Source of the DNA: Burkholderia pyrrocinia
Lineage (GTDB): Bacteria > Pseudomonadota > Gammaproteobacteria > Burkholderiales > Burkholderiaceae
Direction: 5' to 3'
DNA length: 64,000 nt
Assembly (NCBI RefSeq): GCF_003330765.1
Contig: NZ_CP024902.1
Span: forward strand, 3,472,001-3,536,000
Shown here: one piece after another, positions 55,042 through 64,000 of the stretch
How positions within the stretch are numbered: the first letter of the stretch is position 1
How the letters are laid out: every line of letters begins with the position of its first letter
Made by a program: the position numbers and the translations under genes
Notes under the pieces: generated by a model
Told to the model about the DNA's origin: nothing
The model's database searches: none
Seen by the model: the letters and a program-made list of their open reading frames with translations, nothing else

Positions 55042-56160
55042 ATGCAAAGAGACCACCTCATCGGCGACCTCTATGAGGCCGCGCTGCACCCGGACAGCTT
55101 TCTCGAAATCTTTCATCAGGTATCCGAATCACTCGGCGCAAACGTTTTTCACATGTTCAGTTGGGACTCTGCGCGCAATGCGCCGCAGTTCTCGATCTAC
55201 TCCCCGCGCGCAGAACTGGAAAATGTCGTCGCACTCTACGACCAGTATTACGGCGCACTCGATCCGCGCCGCCGCTTTGTCGAGCAAGCACCGCTCGGAG
55301 AATTCGTCTGCTGTCAGGATCACCTCACCGAGCAGGATGTCGCGCGCAGCGAATTCTTCCAGGACTACCAGATTCCGTCAGGCATTCGCTATCTGATGGG
55401 CGTCCGCCTGGCGCGCCCGGGCGGCGACGACATCCTGCTCGGGTTGCTGAGGGCTTGCGGCCGCCCACCCTACTCGCCCGAGGAACGCGTGACCCTGACG
55501 GGCATGGCAGGACATCTGCAACGCGCGATCAACCTCTGGCAGGATGCGAACGTGCTGCACCGCGACGCCGCGCTCGGCGCCGAACTGATGGAGGAGCTGG
55601 GTCTGGCCGTGTTCGCGCTGGACCGGCATATGCGCGTCGTCTTCGTCAATCGGGCGGCGGAGTCGATGTTGCGCGCGACGACCTGCCTCAAGCTCGAGCA
55701 TGGACACCTGAGCGTCGCGAGCGCGCTGCACAACGATGCGCTGAAGGCCGCGCTGGCGCGCGTCGCGAAGACCCGCCACGGCGAGAGCCTCGCCCTGGCG
55801 GGCTCGCTGGACGCCGCCCACGAAATCTTTCTCGGCATCGCCACGCTGGCCGGACCGGCGCTCCATGCCGCATTCGGCGGCGCGACGATGCTCGTGACGG
55901 CCAGGCGGCGAAGCGCCGCACCACTCGTCGTCGCGCAACAACTGCGGCAGGCGTTCGGCCTGTCGAGTGCCGAAGCCGCCGTTGCGGAGGCGTTGATCAG
56001 CGGCAAAACGCCCGATGAATGCGCGGCGAGCGCCCGGGTGTCGCTCGCCACCATTCGCACCCAGTTGCGTGCGATCTACGAGAAAACACATTCACGAAAC
56101 CAGGCCGAGGCAGTGGGAAGAATGCTGTGGGTGCTTCCACGGCACCCACGCGAAAACTGA
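55042..56160 (+). CDS. LuxR-family transcriptional regulator
   Basis: 372 residues. A C-terminal LuxR-type helix-turn-helix (about 305-365: LRQAFGLSSAEAAVAEALI, then VSLATIRTQLRAIYEKTHS) follows a long N-terminal region with a PAS-like middle (LGLAVFALDRHMRVVFVNRAAE). No receiver or autoinducer-binding domain is recognised. AGGGAAG precedes the ATG. It is divergent from the lipoprotein gene, with 256 bases between the starts, and may regulate it. Ligand unknown. Confidence 0.85.
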   Translation: MQRDHLIGDLYEAALHPDSFLEIFHQVSESLGANVFHMFSWDSARNAPQFSIYSPRAELENVVALYDQYYGALDPRRRFVEQAPLGEFVCCQDHLTEQDVARSEFFQDYQIPSGIRYLMGVRLARPGGDDILLGLLRACGRPPYSPEERVTLTGMAGHLQRAINLWQDANVLHRDAALGAELMEELGLAVFALDRHMRVVFVNRAAESMLRATTCLKLEHGHLSVASALHNDALKAALARVAKTRHGESLALAGSLDAAHEIFLGIATLAGPALHAAFGGATMLVTARRRSAAPLVVAQQLRQAFGLSSAEAAVAEALISGKTPDECAASARVSLATIRTQLRAIYEKTHSRNQAEAVGRMLWVLPRHPREN

Positions 56161-56324
56161 CGCCGTGAATCGGCAAGTGTCGCTCACCCGGCCGAAGGTG
56201 CGCTCCTGCGGCGATCCTCGCAGCGAACCGCTACCGCATGCGTCCGACGCGGCGGCGGCCGGTGCGCGGCCCGACGCCGGTACCCTCGCGAACGGCCTGC
56301 CGCACGAAACGACGCGCGCTGGAC

Positions 56325-56867
56325 TTACTGCCGCACCGGCTTCTTCGCGAGCTTGCGCTGCAGCGTGCGGCGGTGCATGTTCAGCGCGCGCGCGGTCGCC
56401 GAGATGTTGTTGTTGTTCTCGGCCAGCACGCGCTGGATGTGCTCCCATTCGAGCCGGTCGACCGACAGCACGACCGGGTTCTCGAGCGCCTCGTCGGCCT
56501 GCACTTCGGTCGCGTTGGTCTGCAGCGCGGCCAGGATCGATTCGACGTTCGCGGGTTTCGCGAGGTAGTTGTCGGCGCCTTCCTTCACCGCCTGCACGGC
56601 GGTCGCGATACTCGCGTAACCGGTCAGCACGAGAATCCGCGCATCGGGCTGCAGGTCGCACAGCGGCGCGATCAGGCTCAGCCCCGAATCCTCGCCGAGA
56701 TGCAGGTCGACGGTGATGAACTGGAACTTGCCGCCCGCGGCGAGCCTGAGCGCCGCCTCCTTGTCGTGCGCCTGCTGGACCGCGTAACCGCGGCGCTCGA
56801 GACCGCGCGCGAGCGTGCCTGCGAACACCTCGTTGTCGTCGATCACCAGAAAATTGTTCTCGCTCAT
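56325..56867 (-). CDS. regA: Redox response regulator RegA/PrrA/ActR type
   Basis: 180 residues. Receiver domain (1-125) with acidic pair DD (10-11), phosphoacceptor Asp54 in FITVDLHLGEDSGL, and the Lys in NYLAKP. The C-terminal Fis-type helix-turn-helix has NNNISATARALNMHRRTLQRKL, closely like RegA/PrrA. Starts 13 bases after regB, with GGAG before the ATG. Controls redox-dependent genes (respiration, carbon and nitrogen metabolism) in related bacteria. Confidence 0.92.
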   Translation of the reverse strand: MSENNFLVIDDNEVFAGTLARGLERRGYAVQQAHDKEAALRLAAGGKFQFITVDLHLGEDSGLSLIAPLCDLQPDARILVLTGYASIATAVQAVKEGADNYLAKPANVESILAALQTNATEVQADEALENPVVLSVDRLEWEHIQRVLAENNNNISATARALNMHRRTLQRKLAKKPVRQ

Positions 56868-56880
56868 GTGGTTTCTCCGT

Positions 56881-58287
56881 CTACGTGTTGGTTGAGGCGG
56901 CCAGCGCCGCGACGCGCACGACCGGCAGGCGCAGCACGGCCCGCGTGCCGCGCCCGGCGGTTACGCCGGCCGGGCGGCTGTCCGGCGTGCCGGCCGTTCG
57001 TTCGGCCGCGCGTGGACCCGATGCAGCGGCGGCCTGGCCGTTCGCCGCACCGCCGGCCCGCCCGTTGCCGCCCGCCGCGCGCGGCGTGACATCGGACAGT
57101 TCAATCTCGCCGCCGAGCCGCGCGGCCGCACTGAACGCGAGATACAGGCCGACCCCGTGCCCGCCCTGCGTGCTGTCGACCGGCATCGCGCCGAGCGATT
57201 CGCGCAACGCAGCCGGAATGCCCGGCCCGTCGTCGCACACCTCGAATTCGATCTCGTCGGCCGCGCGGTCGTGCGCGACCTTCGCGGCCAGCGTCACGCG
57301 CCGCGGGCTCGCGCGCGCGGCGTTATCGAGCAGGATCGTCAGGATCTGGCCGGCCGCGACCGTGTCGTCGAGCCCGACGCCCGCCGGGCGCGCGCCGAGC
57401 AGCTCGAACTGCACGTGCGGATGCCGCAGGCGCCAGTGCTCGACGAACGTGTCGAGCCAGTCATCCACCGACTGGCGGCTCGCCGGCGCGCTCGCGCGGC
57501 TGCGCAGGCGCGCGAGCGCCGACGTGCAGAGCGTCATCTGTTCTTCGAGCACCTTCAGGTCGGCCTCGTAGCGGGCCAGCCCCGGATCGGCGCGCGCCGC
57601 GTCGCGCAGCTCCTCGGCGAGCATCGCGATCGTCGACAGCGGCGTGCCCATCTCGTGCGCGACGGTCGCGGCCTGCACGCCCAGCGCGACCGCCCGCTCG
57701 TCACGCAGCAGGTGCTGCTGCGCTTCGCCGAGCGCCGAATCGCGCTGGCGCAGCGCATTCGACATGCGTGCGACGAACCATGCGATCAGCCCGACGCTGA
57801 CCATGAAGTTCGCCCACATCCCCGTGCGGTAGTAGTCGAACAGGTTCGCGGGATTGTCCATGTTGAGCGGCACCGAATCGAAGCCGAGCGCCGCGTAGCA
57901 CGCGACCGCGAACGCCGCGAGCCAGATCATCAGGTGCCACGGCAGCACGGCCGCCGCGATCGCGAGCGAAGGCAGGTACAGCGACACGAACGGATTGGTC
58001 GTGCCGCCCGACAGGAACAGCAGCGCGGACAGCGCACCGAGGTCGACCCACAACTGGCCGAGCAGCTCGAAATTGGTCTCGGGCCGCGCGCGCAGCACAC
58101 GCACCCAGGTCAGCGCGTTGAAAACGATTTCGAGCGCGATGACCATCAGCATCGCCGGCAACGGCAGGTGCACGCCGAAATAGGTCTGCACGACGCCGAT
58201 CGTCACGAGCTGGCCGATGATCGCGAGATTGCGGAGCCAGAACAGGTGACTGAGGTTGACGCGCCCGGTGGTGGTGATTCGTTGCAT
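56881..58287 (-). CDS. regB: Redox sensor kinase RegB/PrrB type
   Basis: 468 residues. About six N-terminal helices with the quinone-sensing motif GGTTNPF (94-100). His211 in ATVAHEMGTPLSTIA is the phosphoacceptor, and Cys254 in EEQMTLCTSALARL matches the redox-box cysteine of RegB. The HATPase_c has DNAARA, CDDGPGIP and GGHGVGLYLA. A 44-residue Gly/Ala-rich insert (about 403-446) splits the last strands of the ATPase domain. It is followed by regA. The ribosome site is weak. Confidence 0.9.
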   Translation of the reverse strand: MQRITTTGRVNLSHLFWLRNLAIIGQLVTIGVVQTYFGVHLPLPAMLMVIALEIVFNALTWVRVLRARPETNFELLGQLWVDLGALSALLFLSGGTTNPFVSLYLPSLAIAAAVLPWHLMIWLAAFAVACYAALGFDSVPLNMDNPANLFDYYRTGMWANFMVSVGLIAWFVARMSNALRQRDSALGEAQQHLLRDERAVALGVQAATVAHEMGTPLSTIAMLAEELRDAARADPGLARYEADLKVLEEQMTLCTSALARLRSRASAPASRQSVDDWLDTFVEHWRLRHPHVQFELLGARPAGVGLDDTVAAGQILTILLDNAARASPRRVTLAAKVAHDRAADEIEFEVCDDGPGIPAALRESLGAMPVDSTQGGHGVGLYLAFSAAARLGGEIELSDVTPRAAGGNGRAGGAANGQAAAASGPRAAERTAGTPDSRPAGVTAGRGTRAVLRLPVVRVAALAASTNT

Positions 58288-58378
58288 GCGGGCAGTTTAC
58301 CCGTTTAGCGGGCGACGCCTGTAGCGGGGCCGGATCGAAGCGGGTGAACGGGACGCACCGCGTGCCCGGCCGGCGCCG

Positions 58379-60575
<2,197 letters not shown>

Positions 60576-61349
60576 CGGAAGGCCAGGCCACACCCTCGCG
60601 CCCGCGCCCGAAGCCGGGCGAGCGCCGCGTGATGATCCTGCAGACGCTCGCCGCGATGCTCGAGGCGCCGAAACCCGAGAAGATCACGACCGCCGCGCTC
60701 GCAGCCCGGCTCGACGTGTCGGAAGCCGCGCTTTACCGGCACTTCGCCAGCAAGGCGAAGATGTACGAAGGGCTGATCGAATTCATCGAGCAGGCGCTGT
60801 TCGGGCTCGTCAACCAGATTGTCGCGAAGGAGCCGAACGGCGTGCTGCAGGCGCGCACGATCGCGCTGACGATGCTCAATTTCGCCGCGAAGAATCCCGG
60901 GATGACGCGCGTGCTGACGGGTGAGGCGCTCGTCGGCGAGGACGAGCGCCTCACCGAGCGCGTGAACCAGTTGCTCGACCGCATCGAGGCGACCGTCAAG
61001 CAATGCCTGCGGGTCGCGCGCACGGAAGCGGGCGCGCCCGACGGCGCGGCGCCGTTCGCGCTGCCGGCCGACTACGATCCGGCCACACGCGCGAGCCTGC
61101 TCGTCAGCTACGTGATCGGCAGGTGGCATCGCTTCGCGAAGAGCGGGTTCGCGAAGGCACCCGGCGAACAGGCCGATGCGCAGTTGCGGCTGATTCTGCA
61201 GTAGCTCGGCGCCGGCCCGCAGCCGGCAACGACGCAGGCCGATTTCGCTCATTCGACGTACATATCTCCCCGCAGCGCCACACCACGTTCTCCTCCCCGT
61301 GGCGACTGCCGCATGACAATTCGAACTCGTCCAATATCACGCATCCACC

Positions 61350-61373
61350 TAACAAGTTAAATTTAACTTGTTA
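61350..61373. promoter_or_regulatory. Perfect 24-bp palindrome before the autotransporter gene
   Basis: TAACAAGTTAAA followed by its exact complement TTTAACTTGTTA. It ends 18 bases before the autotransporter ATG and runs into a TATAGATAA sequence that may be a -10. The AT-rich composition stands out in this genome. It can act as the operator of a dimeric regulator (MarR- or TetR-like), or as an RNA stem close to the ribosome site. Confidence 0.75.
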
Positions 61374-61391
61374 TAGATAAAACCAGGTGAG

Positions 61392-64000
61392 ATGGTGAAT
61401 TGCAAATCCCGACGTTCCCAGGCGAGGATGGCCCGACGCCTCGTCCACTCGACACTGCTTGCGGGTGCGGCGCTGCCATGGCCGTCCGCAGCGCAAGTGA
61501 CCAACGGCGGACCGCAGCAGGCAGACGGTGTCGCCCTTGAAATCGCGCCGGGCGATTATTCGGCGACGCGGTCCGGCGATGCCGTGCTGTCCGCCGTCAA
61601 CGGCGGCACGCTGGCGACGACCGGCAAGACGCACGTATTCTCGACCGGCGCAGCTTCGGCCGGCGCCGCCGCGTGGGGCACCGGCTCGACCGTCAAGCTG
61701 CGCGATACGGAAATCCGCACCCGCGGCGGCTCCAGCGCCGGCATCGACATCCGCTACGGCGGCAGCGCGACGGCGAAGCGTATCTCGATCGATACCGATG
61801 GCGACTATTCACACGGCGCGGCCGTCGACAGCGCCGGCGGCCGGCTCGGCATCGCCGACAGCGTGATCGTCACACGGGGAAAGGAAGCCTATGGCATCTC
61901 TGTGAACTATGTGCCGGGCGGCGCCATCGACATTGCCGACACGCTGATTCGCACCAGCGGCCTGTTTGCCTACGGCGTGGCCATCGGTTACGAGGGCGTC
62001 CGTGCGACGTTGAATCGCGCGAATATCCGGACGGACGGCGACTACGCGTCGGCGCTGTTCCTGCCCGGCGCGTCAGCCGTCGCCTTCAGCGACAGCCGCC
62101 TGGAAACCGGCGGCGATTACGCGCTCGGCGTGGACAGCCGCGAGGGAAGCGTCGAACTCGCGCGCACGCAAATCGTCACGCACGGCCGCAGCGCACACGG
62201 GTTGTACGCGTCGAAGGAATATACCGACACCCCTTCCCTGGAAGCGACCGATACGCAGGTGACAACGACCGGTGCCCGTGCGATTGGCGTATTAGCTCGA
62301 CTCGGCGGTCGGATCTCGATGACGCGCGACGGCATCGAGACGAGCGGCGAACGCGCGCGCGGCGCGATGTCTGCCGGCACGGGCTCGGTTGTGTCGCTCA
62401 CTGACGCGCTCGTCGAGACGCACGGCAACGAGGCTACCGCGCTATATGCGAGCTCAGGCGGCAGCATCGATCTGCTGCGCACCGACGCACGCACAACCGG
62501 CGATGCCGCGCCTGCTGCCGGCGTCTATGCGGCCATGCTGACAGCCGACGGCGGGTCGCTCTACAGCGAACGGAATGCCGCCATCGACGCGTTCAGTGCC
62601 GACATCACCCTGCGCAACGCTGCCCGCGCCGCCAGCGGCACCGGCACGCTGCTGTCGGTCCACGCCGAGTCCGGCGCACCCGTACGCGTGACGCTCGACA
62701 CCGGCGCGCATGCCGAAGGCGACATCGTGAACCACCCGACCGACGACGGCAGCCCGACGTTCGCCGTGACGGACGTCGCCCTGTCCAACGCATCCGCCTG
62801 GATCGGCGCTACCGACGTAGTTCGCACGTTGTCGCTCGACGCGGACAGCCGCTGGACCGTCACCGCCGATTCGTCGGTCGGCGCCGTCGCGCTGAACGAC
62901 TCGACGATCGCGTTCGCCGCGCCGGAGGCCGGCACGCCGCCGACGCCGCGCACACTCGTCGTGACCGGCGACTATGCGGCCCGCAACGGCCGGCTGGTCG
63001 TCCATACGATGCTGCAAGACGACGCGTCGCCCACCGACCGGCTCGTGATCGACGGCGGCCATGCGTCGGGCAACACGGGAATCGTCGTGAAGCGCACGGG
63101 CGGCGACGGCGCGCCGACGACACTCGGCATCCCGATCGTCGAGACGCGTCACGGCGGGACAACCGACGCGTCGGCATTCGCGCTCGACGCCGCATCGGAC
63201 GGCTACCGGAACGGCTTCGGCACGCTGTCAGCGGGTGGCTACGATTACACGCTCAAACGCGGCGGCACCGGCGGCCACGAAGAGAACTGGTACCTCACCT
63301 CCGCCGCCAAACCCGAGCCACCGCCGCCGCCCGCGCCCGGCCCGGTCGATCCCGACCCGCCCGTCGGACCGGAAATCGTCCCGCCGGCCCCGCCGCGCGC
63401 GGCCGCGCCCGAACCGGATGCGTACCTGGCGAACGCCGATGCAGCCGCGACGATGGCGATCCATACGCTGCATCAGCGTGAGGACCGTTCGCTGCGCGCG
63501 ACTCCCGGCGCGACGCCCCCGCTCGACGGCGCCGTCTGGGTGCGCGCCGAGGGCCAGTTCACGTCGATGTCGGGCGGCAACCGCAGCGTGTCGGGCAACG
63601 GCCGCCTGATCCACGCGGGTGCCGACCTGCTCCGTTTCGACGACGGGCGCGGCGGCAGCGTCCGGGTTGGCGCGATGGGCATGTACGGCAGCCAGACGAG
63701 CTGGTCGACCCGCCCGCTGTGGAACGCGGTCGAACAGCGCATGGCCGACGCCACCGCGCGCGGCAGCGTCGCGGGCTACAACGTCGGACTGTACGGCACC
63801 TGGTACGGCAATCGCGACATCCTGTCCGGGCCCTACGTCGATACGTGGTTCATGTACGGCGCCTATGCGAACAGTGTCGGCGGCAGCCTCGCCGGCGATT
63901 CGTACCGCTCGCGCACCGTGACGGGATCGATCGAGACCGGCTATTCGATCCGCTTCTACGAGCGCGGCGATACGCGGTTCTTCGTCGAACCCGAGGCGCA
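61392..64000 (+). CDS. Pertactin-like autotransporter (C-terminus missing)
   Basis: Open from 61392 to the window end, 869 codons. Signal peptide around MARRLVHSTLLAGAALPW (residues 13-30). The passenger (about 40-640) has about ten imperfect beta-helix repeats of about 23 residues, each with a T-x-G step and an A-x-G-V/L turn (ADTLIRTSGLFAYGVAIGYEG and similar). A Pro-rich linker (63315-63400) is followed by the autotransporter beta-domain start (VWVRAEGQFTSMSGGNRSVS, then GADLLRFDDG and VGAMGMYGSQTSW). AGGTGAG lies just before the ATG; an ATG at 61428 is an alternative. It should be surface-exposed, and possibly adhesive. The last strands of the barrel are outside the window. Confidence 0.88.
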   Translation, partial: MVNCKSRRSQARMARRLVHSTLLAGAALPWPSAAQVTNGGPQQADGVALEIAPGDYSATRSGDAVLSAVNGGTLATTGKTHVFSTGAASAGAAAWGTGSTVKLRDTEIRTRGGSSAGIDIRYGGSATAKRISIDTDGDYSHGAAVDSAGGRLGIADSVIVTRGKEAYGISVNYVPGGAIDIADTLIRTSGLFAYGVAIGYEGVRATLNRANIRTDGDYASALFLPGASAVAFSDSRLETGGDYALGVDSREGSVELARTQIVTHGRSAHGLYASKEYTDTPSLEATDTQVTTTGARAIGVLARLGGRISMTRDGIETSGERARGAMSAGTGSVVSLTDALVETHGNEATALYASSGGSIDLLRTDARTTGDAAPAAGVYAAMLTADGGSLYSERNAAIDAFSADITLRNAARAASGTGTLLSVHAESGAPVRVTLDTGAHAEGDIVNHPTDDGSPTFAVTDVALSNASAWIGATDVVRTLSLDADSRWTVTADSSVGAVALNDSTIAFAAPEAGTPPTPRTLVVTGDYAARNGRLVVHTMLQDDASPTDRLVIDGGHASGNTGIVVKRTGGDGAPTTLGIPIVETRHGGTTDASAFALDAASDGYRNGFGTLSAGGYDYTLKRGGTGGHEENWYLTSAAKPEPPPPPAPGPVDPDPPVGPEIVPPAPPRAAAPEPDAYLANADAAATMAIHTLHQREDRSLRATPGATPPLDGAVWVRAEGQFTSMSGGNRSVSGNGRLIHAGADLLRFDDGRGGSVRVGAMGMYGSQTSWSTRPLWNAVEQRMADATARGSVAGYNVGLYGTWYGNRDILSGPYVDTWFMYGAYANSVGGSLAGDSYRSRTVTGSIETGYSIRFYERGDTRFFVEPEA

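Noticed and set aside
61673..62404. Plus-strand frame inside the autotransporter
   Set aside because: It is out of frame with the passenger repeats, which run open from 61392 to the window end.

Overview
The window is about 64 kb of very GC-rich DNA that reads as the main chromosome of a Burkholderia, most likely a B. cepacia complex member. The grounds are the strong G/C third-position bias, dense operons with ATGA-type overlaps, beta-proteobacterial versions of DksA, RegB and SlmA, and the flagellar layout (fliFGHIJK facing fliE and fliST). No rRNA, tRNA, CRISPR array, insertion sequence or prophage was seen. The species call is inference from gene content.

Layout. 1-5055 (minus): a five-gene peptide ABC importer, dppABCDF, with dppF cut by the window edge. 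5402-9539 (minus): an MHS-type MFS transporter, a Tat-exported HiPIP, an L-2-hydroxyglutarate-oxidase-like flavoprotein and a MoxR/Lon-like AAA ATPase. 9769-13700 (plus): a nitroreductase, a small secreted protein, an EEP-fold hydrolase, a LysE/RhtB exporter and ferredoxin-NADP reductase. 13711-14072: a nested palindromic intergenic element and a terminator. 14432-17520: a soluble NarL-type two-component pair and an APC amino-acid permease. 18077-18580: an isolated, unrecognised protein made of two 69-residue repeats. 18869-20717: an XdhC-family protein converging on a PepSY membrane protein that carries a Fur-box-like site. 20987-31171: flagellar genes. On the minus strand are fliE, fliS, fliT, a second FliK-like protein and an FlhB C-terminal homologue; on the plus strand is fliFGHIJK. 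31199-35010: a GMC alcohol oxidoreductase facing a coniferyl-aldehyde-type dehydrogenase, a plausible alcohol-to-acid pair. 35095-41701: a YihE-like kinase, a DMT exporter, a small membrane protein behind two tandem RNA-hairpin repeats, a YghZ reductase, DUF3185 and a phytanoyl-CoA-dioxygenase-like enzyme. 41812-52634: housekeeping genes metK, lpxL, dapF-DUF484-xerC, rlmI, a His-rich CobW GTPase, dksA and hslVU. 52713-58603: a large lipoprotein facing a LuxR-type regulator, then the redox two-component system regBA and a CWC protein. 58888-61204: argB, a HAD nucleotidase and slmA. 61392 to the end: the first 869 codons of a pertactin-like autotransporter that starts behind a perfect 24-bp palindrome.

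Most of the window is core chromosome. The parts that look accessory or poorly explained are the duplicated-repeat protein (18077-18580), the nested palindrome (13720-14019), the tandem hairpin leader (38259-38345), the palindrome and autotransporter at the right edge, and three gaps of over 700 bases with no convincing gene.
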